Assembly (NCBI RefSeq): GCF_019059575.1
Contig: NW_024881592.1
Span: 1 to 64,000, forward strand
DNA: 64,000 nt
Origin: Amphibalanus amphitrite
Taxonomy: Eukaryota; Arthropoda; Thecostraca; Balanomorpha; Balanidae
Direction: 5' to 3'
Position 1 is the stretch's first letter. Every line of letters starts with the position of its first letter. Positions 63,901 through 64,000 of the stretch are shown here, one piece after another. Both the position numbers and the translations under genes were made by a program. A model generated the notes under the pieces. It made no database searches, was not told the DNA's origin, and worked only from the letters and a program-made list of their open reading frames with translations.

Positions 63901-63927
63901 GACGATGAAGATGACGACAAGGATAAG
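9639..63927 (+). CDS. Mctp: Mctp gene (multiple C2 domain and transmembrane protein), incomplete at 3' end
   Basis: This is the overall locus; its exons are listed separately. The protein has three C2 domains followed by a membrane anchor, the MCTP layout. MCTPs are calcium-binding, phospholipid-binding ER-membrane proteins; in Drosophila the orthologue acts in presynaptic homeostatic plasticity. In the isoform starting at 13363 I join 20 exons: 13363-13841, 14091-14226, 14615-14711, 16789-16878, 23623-23657, 24513-24594, 24865-24974, 49379-49475, 53868-54010, 54312-54391, 55829-55937, 58195-58340, 58680-58838, 59280-59466, 60402-60598, 60894-60996, 61324-61434, 62880-63025, 63401-63530 and 63841-63927. 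Together they make 2724 nt, 908 codons, with every junction in phase and GT/AG borders. C2 domains occupy about residues 350-486, 495-640 and 655-785. The second transmembrane segment and the stop codon lie beyond the right edge. Identification of the C2 and membrane exons is secure; the N-terminal exon set is inferred from splice phase and open frames. Confidence 0.93.
10018..10247. mobile_element. Hairpin (foldback) MITE
   Basis: Arms of about 90 bp pair: ATTCAG, an A run, TTCGACACCAGTAAAATG and GAATCGGTAGCT at the left are mirrored at the right. Inside, GGCAGGCTGATGAAGG appears in both orientations, giving nested hairpins. The transcript would fold into a long stem within the intron following the 9639 exon. 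No clear target duplication beyond TA or ATA-like bases. Confidence 0.8.
10248..13362. other. Intronic/upstream DNA, no gene recognised
   Basis: AT-rich sequence with an (AAAT)n-type array at 10797-10990. Small open frames on both strands have no recognisable domains. The 300 bp before 13363 is moderately GC-rich and may hold the promoter and 5' UTR of the exon starting there, but no TATA box is apparent. Confidence 0.5.
10797..10990. repeat. (AAAT)n microsatellite, interrupted
   Basis: AAATAAAT-type tetramers with GTAA and ACAT variants, broken by about 80 bp of a different sequence containing a small hairpin (TTTGGCTTTTCGAAAAGCC). Confidence 0.9.
13363..13841 (+). CDS. Mctp: Mctp alternative first coding exon b
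   Basis: ATG 13363 has a strong context (gcgaccATGg), and no upstream in-frame ATG is seen before it. The 159 codons plus two bases end at a donor, GTGGGT, at 13842. The encoded segment is acidic and Ser/Glu-rich: it starts [20 protein letters not shown], and the second half contains a likely short helix, [14 protein letters not shown]. It looks like the disordered cytosolic N-terminus of MCTPs, which is poorly conserved between species. The phase-2 end joins the exon at 14091 to give the junction SAPSG|RAGTGED. No signal peptide is present, as expected for a tail-anchored C2 protein. Confidence 0.72.
14091..14226 (+). CDS. Mctp: Mctp N-terminal linker exon
   Basis: The acceptor tctgtttcag ends at 14090 and the donor is GTGAGG at 14227. 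The exon is read in phase 2 in and phase 0 out, and encodes [20 protein letters not shown] followed by a His/Ser stretch and [20 protein letters not shown]. The second half could form an amphipathic helix. A CAG repeated at the acceptor (NAGNAG) could shift the start by three bases, which would leave the frame intact but remove one residue. No domain is recognised; it is assigned to Mctp by phase and order. Confidence 0.65.
14615..14711 (+). CDS. Mctp: Mctp N-terminal Ser/Arg-rich exon
   Basis: A pyrimidine-rich acceptor ends at 14614 (ccccag) and a strong donor, GTAAGG, begins at 14712. Read from phase 0 it gives [20 protein letters not shown] and then [12 protein letters not shown], ending in phase 1. 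A second in-frame acceptor, ttttcag, ends at 14626 and would remove four residues. The sequence is basic, Ser/Pro-rich and likely disordered, a plausible phosphorylation-rich linker. Its phase-1 exit matches the entry of the exon at 16789. Confidence 0.65.
14713..16308. other. Intron plus likely internal promoter region
   Basis: Mostly featureless intron to about 16000. From 16060 to 16308 the GC and CpG content rises sharply, just before the strong start at 16309, so this probably holds the promoter and 5' UTR of alternative first exon c. I see no reliable TATA or initiator. Confidence 0.45.
16309..16399 (+). CDS. Mctp: Mctp alternative first coding exon c
   Basis: ATG 16309 sits in a near-ideal start context (caccaccATGg). 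Thirty codons encode a short, very basic N-terminus, [20 protein letters not shown] plus [10 protein letters not shown]. The exon stops in phase 1 at the donor GTTAGC (16400), the same phase as the exon ending at 14711, so both can be spliced to 16789. The region just upstream (16190-16300) is very GC- and CpG-rich, consistent with a separate promoter. The basic helix could bind acidic membranes; that is inference. If splicing failed, the frame would end at 16404. Confidence 0.65.
16789..16878 (+). CDS. Mctp: Mctp shared N-terminal linker exon
   Basis: The acceptor tgttgcag ends at 16788 and the donor GTGAGT begins at 16879. It is phase 1 in and phase 1 out (90 bp). The peptide is [20 protein letters not shown] then [10 protein letters not shown], a disordered Ser/Thr/Pro-rich linker. 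It can receive either the long N-terminus (exon 14615-14711) or the short basic one (16309-16399), because both leave the same phase. A TTAA-flanked transposon begins only 78 bp downstream of this donor. Confidence 0.68.
16957..17873 (+). mobile_element. TTAA-flanked G/C-hairpin element, copy C
   Basis: A 917 bp element with TTAA at 16953-16956 and 17874-17877, in the Mctp intron 78 bp after the 16878 exon. Terminal motif CGCCCATG(T/C)AGG occurs at the left and, as the inner copy, at the right. Hairpin tips are GGTTGGTGCAACC at the left and GGTCTCACCAACC at the right. It has fewer AGGTCA half-sites than the other copies (about seven by hand count). Confidence 0.82.
18250..18330. repeat. G tract in intron
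   Basis: A run of about 15 G at 18269-18283 is followed by ACACCCCCGGGTCCC. It resembles the ends of the TTAA elements in composition but lacks the CGCC terminal motif and TTAA, so I do not assign it to that family. Confidence 0.5.
18568..19571 (+). mobile_element. TTAA-flanked G/C-hairpin element, copy D
   Basis: A 1004 bp element with TTAA at 18564-18567 and 19572-19575. Terminal motif GCACCGACGG is found at both ends, plus a near copy inside the right end. The left hairpin tip CGGATATCCG is a perfect palindrome; the right tip is CGGTCATCCG. I count about 19 AGGTCA/TGACCT hexamers. A central inverted repeat pairs CATCGAATGATATA (about 19171) with TATATCATTCGATG (about 19251), enclosing the densest half-site cluster. 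No transposase. Confidence 0.87.
19576..21796. other. Intron without recognisable features
   Basis: AT-rich intron with short frames only. No exon with matching phase and borders was found. Confidence 0.5.
21797..22021. mobile_element. MITE with iterated CTTCGT ends
   Basis: Inverted ends carry repeats of GCATTTCTTCGT-type units: at the left ACATTTCTTCGTAGCACAA and AAATCTTCGTC, mirrored at the right by GACGAAGATTTGCAGACGAA and ACGAAGAAATGCC. Inner arms also pair (GTGCATTTATTTG with ACGAATAAATGCC). About 225 bp, no coding capacity, and no clear target duplication. Confidence 0.75.
22311..23505 (+). mobile_element. TTAA-flanked G/C-hairpin element, copy E
   Basis: A 1195 bp element with TTAA at 22307-22310 and 23506-23509. 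The terminal motif CGCCCTGCTGG occurs three times: once at the left and twice at the right, in inverse orientation. The hairpin tip GTGTTTGAACAC at the left is the exact inverse complement of GTGTTCAAACAC at the right. I count about 20 AGGTCA/TGACCT hexamers. It shares with copies D and F the core around TTCATTCGATGCG and GACGAGAGGAACACGATG. No transposase. Confidence 0.9.
23623..23657 (+). CDS. Mctp: Mctp 35 bp microexon
   Basis: The acceptor ccgctctcacag ends at 23622 and the donor GTGAGG begins at 23658. Entered in phase 1 it codes for [11 protein letters not shown] after a shared Gly codon, and exits in phase 0. It is likely a cassette exon: being 35 bp, its inclusion changes the frame, which must be compensated by the acceptor choice at the next exon (24513 instead of 24460). 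It lies 114 bp downstream of the TTAA element ending at 23505. Confidence 0.5.
24460..24594 (+). CDS. Mctp: Mctp linker exon with two possible acceptors
   Basis: A long form begins after cccactcag at 24459 and needs phase 1 (encoding [18 protein letters not shown] and onward). A short form begins after gtgtgcag at 24512 and needs phase 0 ([20 protein letters not shown], then VDRGGEC). Both exit at 24594 in phase 1 at a GTGTAA donor. The peptide is hydrophilic, rich in Arg, Gln and Pro. If the long acceptor were entered in phase 0 the first codon would be TGA, so it is compatible only with skipping the upstream microexon. The donor is not a perfect consensus, which lowers confidence. Confidence 0.5.
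24865..24974 (+). CDS. Mctp: Mctp pre-C2A helical exon
   Basis: The most likely acceptor is the AG ending at 24864, entered in phase 1; the donor is an excellent GTAAGT at 24975. The peptide is [20 protein letters not shown] then [17 protein letters not shown]. It looks like an amphipathic helix just before the first C2 domain. A direct repeat of about 20 bp (gtagaagaacacatct) sits immediately upstream at 24801 and 24839, so the exact acceptor is uncertain. The phase-0 exit matches the first C2A exon 24.4 kb downstream. Confidence 0.6.
24975..27785. other. Large intron, first part
   Basis: No exon recognised. Open frames of about 100 codons overlap on both strands at 26224-26611 in a CpG-rich patch; their mutual overlap and lack of domains argue against coding. 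26900-27140 is another CpG-rich patch. Confidence 0.45.
27786..28634. repeat. GTAGG pentanucleotide tract
   Basis: From 27850 the sequence is an almost unbroken array of GTAGG with GGGGTAG and GGGGATTGTAGG variants, about 785 bp, G-rich on the + strand. Before it (27786-27848) is a unique-looking lead containing CTCAGCCGTTTCTGGGCCGA, the inverse of the AATCGGCCCAGCCGTT motif found in the 33-45 kb units. Long minus-strand frames (280 codons of Tyr-Pro-Thr-Leu) are repeat artefacts. Confidence 0.95.
28635..29140. other. Intron, no gene seen
   Basis: AT-rich then mixed sequence with a C run at 28945-28955. Nothing supported. Confidence 0.5.
29141..29730 (+). promoter_or_regulatory. CpG-rich putative internal promoter
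   Basis: About 590 bp of high GC and CpG directly precedes the start at 29731, in contrast to the AT-balanced intron around it. This is the pattern expected of a housekeeping-type promoter and 5' UTR for alternative first exon d. No TATA box is visible. Inferred only from composition and position. Confidence 0.4.
29731..29934 (+). CDS. Mctp: Mctp alternative first coding exon d
   Basis: ATG 29731 follows about 580 bp of CpG-rich DNA. The frame encodes a basic start ([20 protein letters not shown]), then an acidic stretch ([16 protein letters not shown]) and a Ser-rich end. Possible donors are GTCAGC at 29935 (68 codons) and GTAGGT at 29992 (87 codons). Both are phase 0, the phase needed by the first C2A exon at 49379. 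This would give a shorter isoform driven by an internal promoter. A 202-residue open frame on the opposite strand is taken as its shadow. No homologue is recognised, so the assignment rests on position, phase and CpG content. Confidence 0.5.
29982..30180 (+). repeat. 75 bp tandem repeat with repeated donor-like sites
   Basis: About 2.6 units of 75 bp, each starting near CAGATGGGGTAGGTAACTG. Because 75 is a multiple of three, the frame from ATG 29731 stays open as a 25-residue repeat to a stop at 30190. Each unit carries GGTAGGTAAC, which can act as a splice donor in the same phase. Confidence 0.85.
31080..31670. repeat. Degenerate ~30 bp tandem array
   Basis: Imperfect units of the type CAGACCGACAGAGGGCCCCT recur about 20 times. 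Frames read through it on both strands without resemblance to any protein family. Confidence 0.8.
31740..32262. repeat. T-poor AC/G tandem tract
   Basis: About 520 bp made of AAACGCCCGCCCGCC, CGCAAACACCGCAAAACGC and similar pieces, with very few T on the + strand. The strong strand asymmetry opens long frames on the minus strand (Phe/Cys/Arg-rich) and one on the plus strand (Lys/Asn/Pro-rich); these are compositional artefacts. Confidence 0.9.
32324..32559. repeat. 118 bp direct tandem duplication
   Basis: Two nearly identical 118 bp copies (32324-32441 and 32442-32559), each starting TATCTGCAAAAATCTCC and containing GGCACGTGCG. Very few differences, so recent. Confidence 0.95.
32560..33222. 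repeat. Diverged leftmost part of the CACGTG repeat block
   Basis: Contains ACGGCACGTGGCACGTGG and TCACGTGGCACGTGCACC and ends with a diverged copy of the unit tail (TTTTCAATAGAAAAACACAA, then CTTCGGTTA at about 33218). It is therefore the remnant of an older unit. Confidence 0.7.
33276..35453. repeat. CACGTG unit U1
   Basis: The most diverged unit. It starts with CCGCAGGTTGTTTGAGC (33281), keeps one 16 bp palindrome near 33400, and then contains sequences not shared with U2-U5 (33450-34700), rich in CACGTG, before the common 3' half from about 34850. Confidence 0.8.
35454..37332. repeat. CACGTG unit U2
   Basis: Lacks the inverted head. It has four palindrome sub-repeats (35514, 35643, 35795, 35924) and two copies of the 180 bp sub-repeat (about 36690-37060). 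It is very similar to U3 across its length. Confidence 0.88.
37333..39275. repeat. CACGTG unit U3
   Basis: Close copy of U2, indicating a recent pair duplication. It keeps GTGCAGACCGGAGT from the head region but not the inverted terminal sequence, so its left part is truncated. Confidence 0.88.
39276..41953. repeat. CACGTG unit U4
   Basis: Starts with the inverted head, and carries an additional block of about 900 bp (40260-41150) with a TATA-type promoter-like site and a GC-rich patch not found in U1-U3. Nearly identical to U5. Confidence 0.9.
40477..40503 (+). promoter_or_regulatory. TATA box and initiator in U4
   Basis: TATATAAA at 40477-40484 is followed by an arthropod-type initiator TCAGTT with the A at 40503, a spacing of 26 bp from the first T. 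It is the best core-promoter match in the window. The frame downstream (from about 40533) differs from the equivalent in U5, so the transcript is probably noncoding. Confidence 0.5.
41954..44623. repeat. CACGTG unit U5
   Basis: Near-identical to U4 with small indels, including one that shifts the reading frame of the GC-rich patch (43200-43400). U4 and U5 are the second recent pair in the block. Confidence 0.9.
43136..43162 (+). promoter_or_regulatory. TATA box and initiator in U5
   Basis: TATATAAA at 43136-43143 and TCAGTT with A at 43162 reproduce the U4 arrangement base for base, including the 26 bp spacing. The downstream sequence has a frame-shifting indel relative to U4. Confidence 0.5.
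44603..44896. repeat. Tandem duplication of unit tail with flank
   Basis: The sequence from the tail (TCTTTTCAAACAACCTGCGG) through GCAGCTGCATTAAA is present twice in a row (about 44610-44740 and 44746-44896), differing by a few bases at the junction. This shows duplication that includes non-unit flanking DNA. Confidence 0.9.
45047..45646. other. No gene seen
   Basis: Ordinary intronic sequence. A 63-codon frame at 45179 has no recognisable domain and no supporting splice pattern. Confidence 0.5.
45647..46520. repeat. 441 bp tandem repeat, two copies, TGACCT-rich
   Basis: Two diverged copies are offset by 441 bp (CTGGAATGGTTGTTTGA at 45673 and 46114). Both contain repeated TGACCTTG and AGGTCAAGG hexamer clusters, as in the TTAA elements, but no CGCC terminal motifs, TTAA borders or G/C hairpins. 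Confidence 0.85.
46521..47950. other. Intron, no gene recognised
   Basis: Open frames of 120-130 codons at 46637 and 47395 have no recognisable domain and no phase-consistent borders. They might be chance frames in GC-richer intron. Confidence 0.4.
47951..48300. repeat. 22 bp minisatellite
   Basis: About 16 units of GGCTGGGCGTGGCTGTGCCATC with variants GGCATC and GGTTGG. Since 22 is not a multiple of three, all six frames stay open with a 22-residue period, which explains the overlapping frames of 120-230 codons on both strands. Confidence 0.97.
48301..49073. other. Intron, no gene seen
   Basis: Nothing supported besides a short CpG-richer stretch at 48440-48660. Confidence 0.5.
49074..49126. 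other. Perfect 23 bp hairpin
   Basis: CACGGAATATATAGTCTACG at 49074 continues ACA, then a 7 base loop GACTATA, then the exact inverse complement to 49126. It lies 253 bp upstream of the first C2A exon. It could be the end of a lost transposon or a tiny foldback element; no target duplication is visible. Confidence 0.95.
49379..49475 (+). CDS. Mctp: Mctp C2A exon 1
   Basis: The acceptor gttcgccgcag ends at 49378; the donor GTGAGA begins at 49476. Phase 0 in, phase 1 out. The peptide runs [20 protein letters not shown] then [27 protein letters not shown] is the first beta strand of a C2 domain, and AMDNSG begins the first calcium-binding loop, completed in the next exon (GTSDPYV). These match the start of the first C2 domain of animal MCTPs. 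It is the first exon whose family identity is certain from sequence. Confidence 0.9.
49505..49660. repeat. (TCGG)n-like microsatellite
   Basis: Imperfect GGTC/TCGG tetramers directly after the first C2A exon donor. Frames across it (Ser-Val-Gly-Arg) are artefacts. Confidence 0.93.
49661..50849. other. Intron with low-complexity patches
   Basis: A C run at 50045-50057 and degenerate GTCCGTTGGTCTGTCC-type repeats at 50290-50580, extended on both strands as open frames but without protein resemblance. Confidence 0.55.
50850..51165. repeat. Degenerate TGACCACTG repeats
   Basis: About 300 bp built from TGACCACTGTCCA, TGACCAGTGACTGC and similar 10-15 bp pieces, possibly an old decayed satellite. 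Confidence 0.75.
51237..53149. mobile_element. TA-flanked CACTG-ended DNA transposon, non-autonomous
   Basis: Ends are CACTGTAAAAAATG at 51237 and its exact inverse complement at 53136-53149, with TA on both sides (51235-51236 and 53150-53151). Near the left end are repeated GTTAGTTA, GTGTTATGTAACAC and GCGTGTAAAGT blocks in both orientations, forming a long hairpin at about 51525-51705. The 1913 bp element has no transposase-length frame. CACTG ends suggest a CMC/Chapaev or Tc1-like affiliation; TA duplication favours the latter. It sits in the intron that splits C2A. Confidence 0.85.
53152..53867. other. Intron, no gene seen
   Basis: An ACAAC-rich simple tract at 53355-53430 is the only distinctive part. 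Confidence 0.55.
53868..54010 (+). CDS. Mctp: Mctp C2A exon 2
   Basis: A poly-T tract and CAG end at 53867; the donor GTCGGT begins at 54011. Phase 1 in, phase 0 out. The peptide starts [20 protein letters not shown] and ends with the diagnostic C2 block [10 protein letters not shown]. The Asp of SDPYV is a calcium ligand of loop 1, and the basic [15 protein letters not shown] strand corresponds to the phosphoinositide-binding face in C2 domains. All positions expected of a functional C2 are intact. Confidence 0.95.
54312..54391 (+). CDS. Mctp: Mctp C2A exon 3
   Basis: The acceptor taattcgccag ends at 54311; the donor GTGAGC begins at 54392. It carries calcium loop 3 of C2[21 protein letters not shown], in which the Asp residues of YDHD and NDD are the expected metal ligands. 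Phase 0 in, phase 2 out. Just downstream (54423-54460) a short imperfect copy of part of this exon (gaggcggagc, gacctcagtacc) is visible in the intron and looks like a small tandem duplication that is not translated. Confidence 0.95.
54753..55781 (+). mobile_element. TTAA-flanked G/C-hairpin element, copy F
   Basis: A 1029 bp element with TTAA at 54749-54752 and 55782-55785, located in the C2A intron 47 bp before the exon at 55829. Terminal motif CGCCGGCCG appears at the left and at the inner right. Hairpin tips are CGGGTGCCGCC at the left and GTCGTACCCGCC at the right. I count about 21 AGGTCA/TGACCT hexamers. It shares the D/E core (TATATCATTCGACGCG, GGCGAACACGATGC). No transposase. Confidence 0.87.
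55829..55937 (+). CDS. Mctp: Mctp C2A exon 4 and A-B linker
   Basis: The acceptor ctcctgttttcag ends at 55828 and the donor GTCAGT begins at 55938. The exon supplies the last strands of C2A ([20 protein letters not shown] then TLAANLVP) and a charged linker, KSKEEREQ. Phase 2 in, phase 0 out. It lies 47 bp downstream of the TTAA element ending at 55781, so the element inserted next to the branch point/polypyrimidine region without destroying it. Confidence 0.93.
55938..58194. other. Mctp intron, no other gene recognised
   Basis: Frames of about 100 codons on the minus strand at 57047-57718 have no recognisable domain. No repeat family seen. Confidence 0.5.
58195..58340 (+). CDS. Mctp: Mctp C2B exon 1
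   Basis: The acceptor is preceded by an unusual run of C (58179-58192) rather than T. The exon encodes a linker ([18 protein letters not shown]) and the first half of C2[21 protein letters not shown] then [11 protein letters not shown]. The [11 protein letters not shown] motif holds loop 1 calcium ligands. The donor GTACGA begins at 58341; phase 0 in, phase 2 out. The match to MCTP second C2 domains is close. Confidence 0.95.
58680..58838 (+). CDS. Mctp: Mctp C2B exon 2
   Basis: The acceptor atcggacag ends at 58679 and the donor GTGAGT begins at 58839. The peptide [20 protein letters not shown] continues into [20 protein letters not shown] and [12 protein letters not shown]. The [10 protein letters not shown] block and the loop 3 ligands [10 protein letters not shown] are intact, so C2B should bind calcium. 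Phase 2 in, phase 2 out. The coding strand is strongly GC-rich compared with flanking intron. Confidence 0.95.
58858..58920. repeat. G-rich GGGA tract
   Basis: A G run and (GGGA)n units just inside the intron following the 58838 donor. Prone to form G-quadruplexes; no further evidence for function. Confidence 0.8.
59280..59466 (+). CDS. Mctp: Mctp C2B exon 3 and B-C linker
   Basis: The acceptor atcacccgcag ends at 59279; the donor GTGAGC begins at 59467. It codes for [36 protein letters not shown], and a linker ending [12 protein letters not shown]. These are the last strands of C2B and the conserved stretch leading to C2C. Phase 2 in, phase 0 out. The GA-rich simple sequence after the donor (59480-59540) keeps the frame open into the intron but is not coding. 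Confidence 0.95.
59467..60401. other. Mctp intron, no other gene
   Basis: GA-rich simple sequence at 59480-59540 and a CpG-rich stretch at 59770-60010. No exon was found in it. Confidence 0.5.
60402..60598 (+). CDS. Mctp: Mctp C2C exon 1
   Basis: The acceptor cgctgttacag ends at 60401; the donor GTGAGT begins at 60599. The peptide reads [20 protein letters not shown] then [20 protein letters not shown], then [20 protein letters not shown] and NKIFF. This block, with [23 protein letters not shown] and [11 protein letters not shown], is one of the most conserved parts of animal MCTPs and fixes the family identity. Loop 1 ligand Asp residues (ADIGG, SDPF) are present. Phase 0 in, phase 2 out. 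Confidence 0.97.
60894..60996 (+). CDS. Mctp: Mctp C2C exon 2
   Basis: The acceptor gatcttttgcag ends at 60893; the donor GTAAAG begins at 60997. It encodes [20 protein letters not shown] then [14 protein letters not shown], the second half of C2C with loop 3 ligands in VYDEDKDHK. Phase 2 in, phase 0 out. Near-identity of this block to insect and vertebrate MCTPs is clear from memory of the family. A short partial copy of the exon end (gtcgaattcctcg, tccctctgctaaag) occurs about 60 bp into the next intron at 61055-61100. Confidence 0.97.
61324..61434 (+). CDS. Mctp: Mctp C2C exon 3
   Basis: The acceptor gtctcctcctcag ends at 61323; the first donor GTAAGC begins at 61435. The peptide [20 protein letters not shown] then [17 protein letters not shown] matches the MCTP block RWYALKDK...QxxLEMDxxWNP. 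Phase 0 in and out. The last 24 exon bases and the donor are duplicated in tandem (36 bp unit), giving a second identical donor at 61471 that would add 12 in-frame residues without a stop. Confidence 0.96.
61411..61482 (+). repeat. 36 bp tandem duplication spanning a splice donor
   Basis: The exon end GAAATGGACTTAGTCTGGAA, CCCG and the donor GTAAGCAC are present twice (61411-61446 and 61447-61482) with one or two differences. Both donors are in the same frame, 36 bp apart. Confidence 0.95.
61483..62879. other. Mctp intron, no other gene
   Basis: AT-balanced intron without recognisable exon or repeat. Confidence 0.5.
62880..63025 (+). CDS. Mctp: Mctp pre-membrane linker exon
   Basis: The acceptor tctatttaccttcag ends at 62879; the donor GTCAGT begins at 63026. 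The peptide [20 protein letters not shown] then [20 protein letters not shown] and FAEGAKFIK matches the conserved MCTP segment between the third C2 domain and the first transmembrane segment. It is helical and basic, likely running along the ER membrane surface. Phase 0 in, phase 2 out. Confidence 0.95.
63401..63530 (+). CDS. Mctp: Mctp first transmembrane exon
   Basis: The acceptor cttgtacacag ends at 63400; the donor GTGAGT begins at 63531. The peptide starts [20 protein letters not shown] and continues [20 protein letters not shown] and GWV. It holds the family signature F-x-WES, then a hydrophobic segment of about 30 residues broken by Glu and Pro, typical of the first MCTP membrane region, which may form a hairpin rather than a simple span. 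Phase 2 in, phase 0 out. Confidence 0.95.
63841..63927 (+). CDS. Mctp: Mctp acidic linker exon (last in window)
   Basis: The acceptor gacgtgctcctcag ends at 63840; the donor GTGTGT begins at 63928. The peptide [20 protein letters not shown] then DDEDDDKDK leaves the membrane and enters an Asp-rich stretch. The Drosophila orthologue has a comparable acidic linker at this point. Phase 0 in and out, so the gene continues past the window with the rest of the linker, the second membrane segment and the C-terminal tail. Confidence 0.9.
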
Positions 63928-64000
63928 GTGTGTGGCACCGCCTCGACAGGCCATCCTCCCTCGCGTTGTATGTAGTTGTCTCAATGTATCGGCTGAGCCT

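Overview
Eukaryotic, intron-rich DNA, most likely from an arthropod and probably a crustacean. This rests on the coding exons, which read as an arthropod-type multiple-C2-domain transmembrane protein (MCTP). CpG-rich exons in AT-balanced introns loaded with young DNA transposons fit a barnacle-like genome, but that placement is only a guess. I see no prokaryotic operon, rRNA, tRNA or CRISPR array.

One protein-coding gene runs along the + strand through most of the window and leaves it at the right edge. N-terminal exons lie at 9.6-24.9 kb: alternative first coding exons at 9639, 13363 and 16309, another at 29731, plus shared low-complexity linker exons. After a 24 kb intron the conserved body begins: C2A (49379-55937), C2B (58195-59466), C2C (60402-61434), the pre-membrane linker (62880-63025), the first transmembrane segment (63401-63530) and an acidic linker (63841-63927). 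The second transmembrane segment and stop are outside the window. All exon junctions given here are phase-consistent. The 13363 isoform encodes 908 residues up to the edge.

The rest is mostly repeats. Six TTAA-flanked elements of 0.9-1.2 kb (3460, 6540, 16957, 18568, 22311, 54753) share CCC...GGG ends, a G-tract/C-tract hairpin just inside each end, and dense AGGTCA/TGACCT half-sites. Other elements are a 989 bp one with a perfect 8 bp target duplication and arrays of CACTAGCT (1504-2492), a 160 bp one with an 11 bp duplication (9392-9551), two hairpin-type MITEs (10018, 21797) and a 1.9 kb TA-flanked CACTG-ended element (51237-53149). A 14 kb block (30877-45038) is bracketed by inverted hAT-like ends. 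It contains five tandem 1.9-2.7 kb units saturated with CACGTG palindromes. A GTAGG pentamer tract (27.85-28.63 kb), a 22 bp minisatellite (47.95-48.30 kb) and several smaller tandem arrays complete the picture.

The two most unusual points are these. In the TTAA elements, the hairpin tip and terminal motif differ between copies but match between the two ends of the same copy. In the Mctp gene, alternative starts, a frame-coupled microexon and a duplicated splice donor offer many isoforms.
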